This document shows, one piece after another, positions 7,566-15,531 of a stretch of DNA of 34,700 nucleotides (the stretch's first letter is position 1; every line of letters starts with the position of its first letter). A program made the position numbers and the translations under genes. The DNA comes from a virus, in IMG/VR virus record IMGVR_UViG_3300009149_000140, positions 1-34,700 of that record; one strand, 5' to 3'. A model generated the notes under the pieces. It saw only the letters and a program-made list of their open reading frames with translations. It did not search any database and was not told the origin of the DNA.

Positions 7566-10500
7566 TGCCTGATATCACACAAAAACTGAGTTTCAATACT
7601 CGTGGGGCCTCCACCAGTTTGACTAACCTCACAAATAAATTGAACGCTGCCAACACGGCAACTCAGGCATTTAATAAGACTACTGGGAAGAATATAGACA
7701 CTAAAGGCCTCAAAAATGCCAAAGCCGGTGTAGACTCGCTCACTCTCTCTTGGAAAACGATGGCACGGATAGCCCAGACCCAGATTGGGCTCCGAGCCTT
7801 TAATCTCACTATCCAAGCATTAAAGGACGGCGTCAATCAAGCCAAAGAGCTTGGGCTAGCTATCGAAGAAATCCAAACCATCATGGGGCGAACTCTCCCT
7901 AGTGCTGGTCTGCAACAGCAAGTTCTTGATCTATCGGACTCGCTCGGGGCTCCCGCTCTGGGCTTGGCTGAAGGTCTGTATCAGACTTTGTCGAACCAAG
8001 TTGTAGACACCGCAGACTCAATGGGTTTCTTGACGCAGGCCACTAAACTGGCCCGCGTCACAGCTTCGGACACAAAGTCTGCTGTAAACGCATTGTCGTC
8101 TGTTATGAACTCCTATGGCCTAGCCGCCTCGGAGGCAGAGCACATCGCGGGCACGTTGTTTAAGACGGTAGAGTTAGGTCGTTTGCGTTTGGACGAGATA
8201 GGTGACATCATCGGACGTGTCACTCCGCTTACTGCTGCGATGGGTGTAGAGTGGGAAGAGGCTGCGGCTGCCATAGCTGTCATGACTCGTCAAGGCGTTA
8301 AAGCCGACACCGCGATCACTCAGTTACGAGCGATCATGACAAAGATCATTAGACCTACCAAAGAGATGCGTGACATCTTCCACTCATGGGGAGTGAAAGA
8401 TGGTAAAGAAGCTGTTGAAGCTTTCGGCGGTATTGGGGCAGTGCTGAAAAAACTAGCTGTAGAAACAGGCGGAAGTTCAGAAGCAATGGCTGACTTGCTG
8501 CGTCGTGTGCGCACGATCGTTGGCCAGTTGTCTTTGATGAACGACGGTGGTGTTCTCCTTGATGAGACAATGGGGAAATTGAAAAAGTCCACTAACGAGG
8601 TTGCTACACAATGGGAAGAGTTCACCCAATCTGATGCTTACCGTTTAGAGAAGTCGGTAAACGAATTCAAAAACTCGTTGACACGTGCGGGAACTGAAGC
8701 CCTCCCTGTCATCGTGAAAGCGATGGAGCATATAAACTGGCACCTTGAAACCCACGTTAAAGGTTGGAAAGTGCTGCTTGGTCTTTGGGACACAGCCGCA
8801 AAATATCAGGTAAACTTCAAGGAAGCAGCTAAAAAAGCACAGGAAGAAATTGACCGCTTAAACAAAGAGCACTCTGAGAATCAGAAAAAACGCTATGAGG
8901 GCATGACTAAATCTCAAGCTCAATTTTATCTTGATTCTAGAAAACAGGAGATAAGAGCCGAACAGATTCGAGACGCCGGGGTCGAGAGAGCAACCCAAGC
9001 GGTCAAAGATCAAGCTAAAAATGTAGTTAACCTATACAAAAGCGCGACAAAAGAACTGTCTTCATTTGTTGACAAAATCAACTCTAAAATAAAATCCAAT
9101 ACTGAGAAAATTGCGGACATCAATCAAAAGATTGCAGACCGTAAATTACAGCATGAGCTTGGTAACGCAAGAAATTCCTATCAAAAGCGACAAATTCTTG
9201 AATCGGCGTTCAATAAACAACAAATGGCAGCAGCGAAAGCCTTAAGAAAGGTAGGCTCCTCTGAGGTAAGCAAGGATAAGGCTATCAAAGCAAACGAGTC
9301 AGCGACCAAATTGGCCGAACAAGCAGAGGAAATGGCCAAAGGAGCAAACAACGCTCGTGAGGAAGCCAGATGGCATAGTGTCGTTAATAAGATGTATGGC
9401 GACCGAGGCAAGATTCTCGCGCGCAACTCCAAATATCTAAAAAGCGCCAAACCTTTTGCCGAGCAGATTTCCAAGGGCATGGAGAAAGACGGAGATAGAT
9501 TTGCCAAACTGAAAAAGCAGTATGACGCCATCTATAAGAGTGGAGACCTTACAAGTCGCAACGAAGAGATACAGAAAAACGCCCGCGCCAATCTCACCAA
9601 AATCGAAGCAGAGATGCTTAAGATCGTCACCAACGCGGAGCGAGCCGACAAGTTTTTCAAGTCTCTTGGTCTTGAGTCCAACCTGCCAAAAATCACAAGT
9701 GCCTTGACTGGTGCCCTTGATGCGGCCCATAAAGATTGGCCTGCCGAAATTAAAAGATTAAATGATACCCTCGCCGCCACGTCACTTAAATTAAAACTTG
9801 AGCTTGATCCAAAAGGAATAAAAGAACAAGCGGCAAAGGACATCGGACTAGCAGACGTAGAGGGCGAGAGCGGTGTGGCACGCCTAAAACGTTCGGACGA
9901 AGCCCAAATAGAGAGAAGAAAACAACATGAAGATGCGGTCAAAAAGATAGAAACAGCACAAATAAAATTAAACACCCGCACGGAGCAGTTTCAGCCAATC
10001 TTGAACAAAGCTGGCGAACAGATCAAAAAGATGCTTGCCGATCTTCAAAAAGGTCTGGGAGTCGGACAAACTTTAGCATTCACTCCAGGCCCCGCTGGGA
10101 ATGTGACCTCCGCCACCAGAACGCAAGAGCAAATCACGGACCCTCAAGCACTAGCGACAGCAAAATTAAAAGCCTTGGAGGCAAAGAAGTATTTTGAGAT
10201 TTTGAAACAGGCGTCAGAGCAGCAAAACAAAGGTCGCCAAATAGATGAGGCGGTGCTCCAAGCCATTCGTGGCCGCGTTTTCACTTTGCGTGAAGAGAGA
10301 GCCATAACGAGCAGTCTTAAGGATGATTTGTTTCTTATGCTTAAGTCTCTTGAGGGTGGTGCTGACGAAGCCAAGGACCTTAAAACCAGCATGAAAGACG
10401 CTCTCCTCAGTACGCCCACAGAAGCTATGGAGAAGAACGCGGAGTCCATGTTTAAGACGAGGGACGCCTCGGAAGCTGCTGCCGAAGCCGCGAGAAAAGC

Positions 10501-11047
10501 CGATGTAAATATAAAAAACCAAGGCACCAATGTACGTAGTGTGAAAGACACAACTGACCAGTACAAGACCTCTATGGACGGTGTTAATACTTCTGCTGGA
10601 AATGTTGTCACAACCACCTCGCAAATAGGTGCAACTGCTTCCGCTCAAGTGGCTGGGGTAAACTCACTTACCGAGGCATATAGTGCTTTGGCAAAGGCTC
10701 AAGCCGCTAGTGCTGTTGGAGGCACAGTCCCCTCTTATCATGGCGGTCCAATGGCTCGTTATTTTGCTGAAGGTGGTATTGTGCCTCGCGGTCAAGATCG
10801 TATTCCAACTGCCTTGTCGAGAGGTGAGACAGTGATAAACTCTAGAAGTAGCAAACGATTCTTCTCAGAGTTGAACGCAATGAATCAAGGTTCGCAACCT
10901 GCATATCGTGAGCAAGGCGGGCCAGTCACCAACGTAGGTGACGTGAACGTAACGGTAAACGGCGGAGACTCATCACAGCAAACTGTGAGGAGTATTGGCC
11001 ACGCACTCCGGCGTGAAATTAAGCGTGGTACTATAACTCTTCGATAA
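7565..11047 (+). CDS. Tail tape measure protein, TP901 type
   Basis: An 1160-residue tape measure that sets tail length and is ejected with the DNA. Residues about 60-330 form the TP901-type core (GLAEGLYQTLSNQVVDTADS, ASDTKSAVNALSSVMNSYGL, AAIAVMTRQGVKADTAITQL). Residues about 385-1000 are mainly charged helices and coiled coil (Lys/Glu/Ala-rich). The C terminus has the Gly-rich FAEGGIVPRGQDRIPTALS and GETVINSRSSKRFF segment typical of tape-measure ends, then NVTVNGGDSS. At roughly 0.15 nm per residue the tail would be about 170 nm (rule-of-thumb inference). It starts by TAATG overlap. No peptidase or lytic transglycosylase motif is evident. Confidence 0.93.
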   Translation: MPDITQKLSFNTRGASTSLTNLTNKLNAANTATQAFNKTTGKNIDTKGLKNAKAGVDSLTLSWKTMARIAQTQIGLRAFNLTIQALKDGVNQAKELGLAIEEIQTIMGRTLPSAGLQQQVLDLSDSLGAPALGLAEGLYQTLSNQVVDTADSMGFLTQATKLARVTASDTKSAVNALSSVMNSYGLAASEAEHIAGTLFKTVELGRLRLDEIGDIIGRVTPLTAAMGVEWEEAAAAIAVMTRQGVKADTAITQLRAIMTKIIRPTKEMRDIFHSWGVKDGKEAVEAFGGIGAVLKKLAVETGGSSEAMADLLRRVRTIVGQLSLMNDGGVLLDETMGKLKKSTNEVATQWEEFTQSDAYRLEKSVNEFKNSLTRAGTEALPVIVKAMEHINWHLETHVKGWKVLLGLWDTAAKYQVNFKEAAKKAQEEIDRLNKEHSENQKKRYEGMTKSQAQFYLDSRKQEIRAEQIRDAGVERATQAVKDQAKNVVNLYKSATKELSSFVDKINSKIKSNTEKIADINQKIADRKLQHELGNARNSYQKRQILESAFNKQQMAAAKALRKVGSSEVSKDKAIKANESATKLAEQAEEMAKGANNAREEARWHSVVNKMYGDRGKILARNSKYLKSAKPFAEQISKGMEKDGDRFAKLKKQYDAIYKSGDLTSRNEEIQKNARANLTKIEAEMLKIVTNAERADKFFKSLGLESNLPKITSALTGALDAAHKDWPAEIKRLNDTLAATSLKLKLELDPKGIKEQAAKDIGLADVEGESGVARLKRSDEAQIERRKQHEDAVKKIETAQIKLNTRTEQFQPILNKAGEQIKKMLADLQKGLGVGQTLAFTPGPAGNVTSATRTQEQITDPQALATAKLKALEAKKYFEILKQASEQQNKGRQIDEAVLQAIRGRVFTLREERAITSSLKDDLFLMLKSLEGGADEAKDLKTSMKDALLSTPTEAMEKNAESMFKTRDASEAAAEAARKADVNIKNQGTNVRSVKDTTDQYKTSMDGVNTSAGNVVTTTSQIGATASAQVAGVNSLTEAYSALAKAQAASAVGGTVPSYHGGPMARYFAEGGIVPRGQDRIPTALSRGETVINSRSSKRFFSELNAMNQGSQPAYREQGGPVTNVGDVNVTVNGGDSSQQTVRSIGHALRREIKRGTITLR

Positions 11048-11061
11048 TTGGAGAAGAACAG

Positions 11062-11559
11062 ATGTTTGTACAGAAAGCCAAATTGGCAGGCCGATTTGTC
11101 GTCGAGCACAGAGACGCCGACGATACTCTTAAAGCAACGTATGAATTCCCGAACGCGATTGTTGACGTTGGTCTTAATCACATCCTTGATGTGTGGGCTC
11201 ATGGAGCGTCTCAAGTAGCCACGTGGTATCTGGGGTTGGTAGACAACTCTGGTTGGACCGCGTTCGCCGACGTTGACACGTTGGCTTCCCACGCTGGGTG
11301 GAGCGAATTCGTCAGCTACACCGAAGCCAACCGCGTTGAGTGGGACGAGGACGCAGCGGCCTCTCGTGCTATTAGTAATACCACGACTGCCGATTTCAGT
11401 GTCAATGCCACTGGAAACGTCAAGGGCATCTTTGTGTCCAGTAACAATGTAAAGAGCACCGGCACCACAGGCACCCTGTGGAGCACTGCTGCTTTCTCTT
11501 CGGTCGTAGCAACGGCCAATGGTGACACGTTGAAAGTGACTTACACTGTCAGCGGTTAA
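11062..11559 (+). CDS. Tail-associated structural protein (fibre/tip type)
   Basis: A 165-residue protein behind GGAG (11050-11053). The pattern (VGLNHILDVWAHGASQVATW, YLGLVDNSG, DTLASHAGWSEFVSYTEANR, ATGNVKGIFVSSN, GDTLKVTYTVSG) belongs to a beta-sandwich domain I recall from many phage tail-fibre and tip regions, often annotated as a structural protein. It follows the tape measure and is separated from the fibre-like paralogs by a strong hairpin. Codon use is biased, suggesting a well-expressed virion protein. The exact place in the tail is unknown. Confidence 0.7.
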   Translation: MFVQKAKLAGRFVVEHRDADDTLKATYEFPNAIVDVGLNHILDVWAHGASQVATWYLGLVDNSGWTAFADVDTLASHAGWSEFVSYTEANRVEWDEDAAASRAISNTTTADFSVNATGNVKGIFVSSNNVKSTGTTGTLWSTAAFSSVVATANGDTLKVTYTVSG

Positions 11560-11573
11560 GTTTTGACTGTCAC

Positions 11574-11600
11574 GGGAGACAGCCGTCTGGGCTGTCTCCC
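11574..11600 (+). terminator. Strong 11-bp hairpin, partial terminator or RNA-stabilising stem
   Basis: A perfect stem (11574-11584 with 11590-11600, loop GTCTG) lies between two tail genes. It lacks a T-run; the downstream bases are ATGAGGCTTGGAG, containing the ribosome site for the next gene. It may protect the upstream mRNA 3' end or attenuate transcription rather than act as a full intrinsic terminator. Confidence 0.5.
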
Positions 11601-11621
11601 ATGAGGCTTGGAGATACTACA

Positions 11622-12698
11622 ATGGCGTTACTTTGGGTTGATGGTTTTGAGAAGTGGGGCACTGGCAACGCTGTATCTCCAGCAGCTACAGTTGCCTCAA
11701 AGTATAAACTTGCTGGTCCTGCTGGAATGGATATTGTTGCTGGTCGTTATAATGGCTACGCTCTTATGATGGATGACACTTCAGCATACATTCAAACACC
11801 TCATATTCACAGCGGCAGCCCAGATAGAACTTTGATTTGCGGTCTTGCTTACAAAGCCGTCAGTTTGTATGCAGGTCAATTTGTGATGACCTTCGTGCAT
11901 CCATCCGAAGACGGAGAACTTAACACTTCCCAGTTCACTCTCAGGCTTAGTGCCAACACACCCAATTCTGGACTTTATATTACTCGCGGTAATACTACCC
12001 TGACTACCAACAATGATGCTCTTCTTACCAGCAACACGTGGGCATATATAGAGATGAAGGTGTATTGTCATCCGACCGCTGGTACATGTAATGTGTACGT
12101 TGATGGAACTGAGGTGATAAGCTACACTGGTAACACTCAGCATCGTAGTTACAATGAATCAACTACATACAGTGCTGTGTATCTTAGTGCTCGCACCACC
12201 TACGGTAAAGAACATCACTTTGACGATTTGTATATTGCTGACGGAAGTGGCAACACAGTCAATGATGTACTAGGCCCTTGTCACGTAGAATGCTTGTCTC
12301 CTACAAGTGATGCATCTGGAAACTGGACGCCTAACACAGGCAACAATATGTATGATAACGTCAACTCACAAGAGGCAGACAGTGACTTTATCTATACTAG
12401 CGCCAGTGGCAACCAAGCAGTGTTTGAGCTTGACAATCTTTCTGCCAACGTTGCTGGCGGGACTGTTAAAGGCATAATGTTGAACGCCGAGTCAGAGCAA
12501 ATTGGCAACAGTATTATGTATGCTAAAACTCTAACGCAGAACGGATCGGGTAACACGGTTCAACACACTGGCAACTTCATGCCGGGTACAGACGGTGTGT
12601 CTTTAAGTCACACCGTAATTATGGAAGATGATCCAGATGGCAACGCATGGTCGCTATCTACTGTTAATCAGTTACGTGCCGGTGTGGAGGCGTCATAA
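11622..12698 (+). CDS. Lectin-like tail fibre protein, copy A
   Basis: A 358-residue protein that I read as a concanavalin/LamG-like beta sandwich, the fold of many glycan-binding fibre domains. The start is ATG 11622 behind GGAG (11610-11613). An in-frame ATG at 11601 directly abuts the hairpin, and the downstream paralog begins the same way (MALLWVDGF here, MALVWCDGF there), which fixes the start. Shared blocks are AYIEMKVYCHPTAGTCNVYV and FDDLYIADGSGNTVNDVLGP, matching the 'EMKV...GTVEVRINGxxV' and 'DDxYVxDGSG' strands of the fold. The C-terminal third is a separate beta domain shared with the paralog (VKGIMLNAE, MEDDPDG). A role in receptor contact is inferred. Confidence 0.72.
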   Translation: MALLWVDGFEKWGTGNAVSPAATVASKYKLAGPAGMDIVAGRYNGYALMMDDTSAYIQTPHIHSGSPDRTLICGLAYKAVSLYAGQFVMTFVHPSEDGELNTSQFTLRLSANTPNSGLYITRGNTTLTTNNDALLTSNTWAYIEMKVYCHPTAGTCNVYVDGTEVISYTGNTQHRSYNESTTYSAVYLSARTTYGKEHHFDDLYIADGSGNTVNDVLGPCHVECLSPTSDASGNWTPNTGNNMYDNVNSQEADSDFIYTSASGNQAVFELDNLSANVAGGTVKGIMLNAESEQIGNSIMYAKTLTQNGSGNTVQHTGNFMPGTDGVSLSHTVIMEDDPDGNAWSLSTVNQLRAGVEAS

Positions 12699-13771
12699 TG
12701 GCTCTTGTATGGTGTGATGGTTTTGATGGTTACGGGGACACAGATAACACTGCCCCCGCCCCTACCGATGTGCTCGCTGATAAGTATTCTACTGTCAACG
12801 AAGAGACTTATCTACGTATTAAAAGCGCTGCTCGCACTGGTAGTTGGTCTATGCTTATGAACACTGGAACAACGACTCAGGGTTACTTTATTACTGATGC
12901 TGTTGTTACTGGCGACACATGTATAGCGGGTATAGCCTACTATGCAAAATACGTATCTTACGCATACTACCATCAACGTTGGCCTCTTCTCGTATTCACA
13001 AACACTGATGGTGACGCAAACGTTGAATTGCTATTCGCTGGTGGTCACATGTTTGTGTGTGGTCCGAACCGCACTTATCTTGGTGGCTGTCGCGCACCAG
13101 TAACCATCGCGAAATTCAATTACGTAGAGATGAAAGTATACCATCATGCCACCGCTGGCACAGTAGAGGTACGAATCAACGGATGTCCTGTGTTTGTCAA
13201 GACTGGACTGGACACTCTCTACGCTAGTGCCAAGCCTACCGTTGCCGTTTCTGTAGGTGGTGCATACGACGCAGAGTACAACTACCTAACTCAGGTAGAT
13301 GACTTTTATGTATGCGACGGATCAGGAAGCGACAACAACGACTTTCTCGGACCCATCAATGTTGAAACTCTTTGGGCGGCTTCAGACGACACCGCTGAGT
13401 TTGCAACAACTGGCAACGCCAATTACAGCACTCATTACGAGCAGGTGATCCGTGAAGAGCGTGACGAGGCAACAGATTATGTTGAAGACGCAACAACTGG
13501 TAACACCGACATCTTTGGCATGGACGCCGCTTCAGTATACGACAGTGTAAAAGGTGTTATCGTCTGGGGTGCAGTGCAATACGACACTGCCACAGCCAAC
13601 TACAGACTGTCTCTTGAAAGTAGCAACACCTCTACATACAGTTCTAACGCAGTTTGTCCTGCTAGCGTTGAAATCCATTCGTTGGTTGTTGAGAATGACC
13701 CAAATACCAGCGCTGCATTTACAAGCAGCGCCCTCGACAGCATTCTTTGTGGCATCGAAGTAATCGCATAG
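12698..13771 (+). CDS. Lectin-like tail fibre protein, copy B
   Basis: A 357-residue paralog of the preceding gene, started by a TAATG overlap. It keeps the opening MALVWCDGFDGYG, the central NYVEMKVYHHATAGTVEVRI strand pair, VDDFYVCDGSGSDNNDFLGP, and the C-terminal SVKGVIVWGAV and VENDPNTSAAF blocks, while the loop regions between them have diverged almost completely. This conserved-core, divergent-loop pattern is what is expected of duplicated receptor-binding or decorating domains. It also carries more Cys. Whether both copies are in the same virion cannot be told from sequence. Confidence 0.72.
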   Translation: MALVWCDGFDGYGDTDNTAPAPTDVLADKYSTVNEETYLRIKSAARTGSWSMLMNTGTTTQGYFITDAVVTGDTCIAGIAYYAKYVSYAYYHQRWPLLVFTNTDGDANVELLFAGGHMFVCGPNRTYLGGCRAPVTIAKFNYVEMKVYHHATAGTVEVRINGCPVFVKTGLDTLYASAKPTVAVSVGGAYDAEYNYLTQVDDFYVCDGSGSDNNDFLGPINVETLWAASDDTAEFATTGNANYSTHYEQVIREERDEATDYVEDATTGNTDIFGMDAASVYDSVKGVIVWGAVQYDTATANYRLSLESSNTSTYSSNAVCPASVEIHSLVVENDPNTSAAFTSSALDSILCGIEVIA

Positions 13772-13780
13772 GAGTGAACC

Positions 13781-15151
13781 ATGAGCGTTCGCTTATCTCA
13801 ATTTTATACTGAGGTCGTTGGGACTCCAGATCAATCGGTAGCATCTTTAAGATGCGAACGATTGTATGTGGACGTCCTAGTTCAACTACCCGCTGGCGGC
13901 ACACCTACTACTCACAATGAATCAGTCAACCAAGCGATAACATTTGTTTCTACTGCTTCTGGTATAGTAGAAGAACAAGACGCCTCATCCACCCTGTCGC
14001 TAACCAGCAACGCAACTGTTGCTCGTGATCTTTCTCTATCCGTATCCGATGTGCTTGGCTTTTCTAGCGAGGGTGGGCGAACCCACACAGCGTCAGCAAC
14101 CTCTACTCTCAATTTCTCATCGACGTTCAATGAATTCAATTACGTTGACGATAGGAAGCCTGCTGGTAACACTCTTAATCTAACCCAGTTAGTTATTGAG
14201 AATAGTAACAGAGTTGTTTCTCAAAATCTAGGTCTCACGCAGACCGTCAATTTACAAGCTCCTACCAAGCTGGTGGTACATCAGCTTCTTGGCGTTTACG
14301 ATCACACTAGCACTCCACACCGCGCGTGGGTAACGGATGACTTAGGTATCGCTAGTTTCCTCGGCATCGCGTTGCCTACTCAACACGTGTCAGACACAAT
14401 TAACTTTGCCCAAGACTCTCCGATCGGGCGGGTAGATCAAACACTCAGTTTCGTTCAAACTCTCACGTATGGCTTCTCGCACTCTGCTTCTCAAAACCTT
14501 AGCATATCTGACAGCGTAGCAGTGCAGGGTATATTTGTTCGTGACGCAACCCATAGCAACTTCATCGGCCACGCTCTAACTTGGTACGAGGATGGTCCAT
14601 GCGAACGCAAGCAGTATACGCCGTTCCAGGGTGAGAACACGATTCCTAACAGTCCTTATACACCTCCGGCCAACGTCCTGCAAGATCCTCAAGGCAACAC
14701 TGAAAACTTTGCTATTTACGTTCCTTACTTGGGAGTCCCCACAAGTAAAGTGACGATGAGAAAACCGGAGATGGACAACCGCGATCGAAACGCTTACACC
14801 CGTGTAAATCAAGAGACACGTGGTGGAAAGTTGATCGTGTACGCTGATCCTCAGTGGCCTAATGTTAGAACCTTGGCAGTCACGATCATCGGTTTGCTTG
14901 AGGCTGAAGTAGACGAGTTCCAGGCTTTCATGTTGGCAACTGTAGGTCAAGAAATAGGTCTTTCCGACTGGGAAGGTCGTCTTTGGAAAGGTGTCATAAC
15001 CAACCCAAATGAGGCGGCCACTCAGGACGGAAAGAAACGCTGGACAATCACATTCGAGTTCGAAGGTGAGATGCTGGACGTTGAACAACCAGGAGGCGAG
15101 GACGGCTCGCAAATGAATCTATCTCAATCAGTTTCAGTGGTGGTAGTATGA
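13781..15151 (+). CDS. Distal tail/tip protein with Ser-Leu-Thr beta repeats
   Basis: A 456-residue protein in three parts. Residues 1-40 hold a short 'QFYTEVVG...RCERLYVDVLVQ' segment found at the start of some virion proteins. Residues about 45-250 are loose repeats (STLSLTSNATV, LSVSDVLGFSS, NTLNLTQLVI, QNLGLTQTVN, DTINFAQDSP, QTLSFVQTLTY, QNLSISDSVAV), the same repeat type as in the neck adhesin. Residues about 295-440 form a compact domain (VTMRKPEMDNRDRNAYTRVN, VRTLAVTIIGLLEAEVDEFQ, GLSDWEGRLWKGVITNP) reminiscent of distal-tail domains. One further repeat-like motif (MNLSQSVSVVVV) ends the protein. It probably lies at the tail tip. It is coupled to the next gene by ATGA. Confidence 0.62.
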   Translation: MSVRLSQFYTEVVGTPDQSVASLRCERLYVDVLVQLPAGGTPTTHNESVNQAITFVSTASGIVEEQDASSTLSLTSNATVARDLSLSVSDVLGFSSEGGRTHTASATSTLNFSSTFNEFNYVDDRKPAGNTLNLTQLVIENSNRVVSQNLGLTQTVNLQAPTKLVVHQLLGVYDHTSTPHRAWVTDDLGIASFLGIALPTQHVSDTINFAQDSPIGRVDQTLSFVQTLTYGFSHSASQNLSISDSVAVQGIFVRDATHSNFIGHALTWYEDGPCERKQYTPFQGENTIPNSPYTPPANVLQDPQGNTENFAIYVPYLGVPTSKVTMRKPEMDNRDRNAYTRVNQETRGGKLIVYADPQWPNVRTLAVTIIGLLEAEVDEFQAFMLATVGQEIGLSDWEGRLWKGVITNPNEAATQDGKKRWTITFEFEGEMLDVEQPGGEDGSQMNLSQSVSVVVV

Positions 15152-15531
15152 GCCTTATATTAAAAGCCCCTTACCCTGCGGTACAGACCACGACTTTGCT
15201 CCCTAGCCCTAAGTGGGGCGACTCAAAGTCGCTTACTTCTACTATAACAACCATGCGATCCTTAAACGGTACGCTCTACACGTATGTTAAATCTCGGGCG
15301 GGAAGAAAAAGATTCCAATGGGAGTTCGAACTGTCCCGCAACAAAGCACTTGAACTTCGCGAGTTTATCAACTCTTATCGCGGAGCCCTCATTCAAGTTA
15401 TAGATCACGACGGCGACACCTGGATCGGATACTTGCGAAACAACCCATTTGAATTATCAGGGGTTGGTAGAGCGGTTGGATGGCCCGGTGGTGAAACAAT
15501 GAATATCATGTTGGAGTTTGAGCAACGATGA
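15148..15531 (+). CDS. Small tail-tip protein
   Basis: A 127-residue basic protein translationally coupled on both sides (ATGA overlaps). The segments TYVKSRAGRKRFQWEFELSR, KALELREFINSYRGALIQVI and DHDGDTWIGYLRNNPFEL echo the fold of the C-terminal domain of the preceding protein (strand, helix with L-E-F, then a 'DW.G...G.I.NP' strand). Both therefore look like members of one distal-tail/baseplate-like domain family. It may form an adaptor ring between the tube end and the hub. The exact role is inferred from order. Confidence 0.6.
   Translation: MSLILKAPYPAVQTTTLLPSPKWGDSKSLTSTITTMRSLNGTLYTYVKSRAGRKRFQWEFELSRNKALELREFINSYRGALIQVIDHDGDTWIGYLRNNPFELSGVGRAVGWPGGETMNIMLEFEQR

Noticed and set aside
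14576-15112. A 178-residue minus-strand open frame
   Set aside because: It is antisense to the well-supported distal-tail domain of the plus-strand gene and has no protein-like motif.
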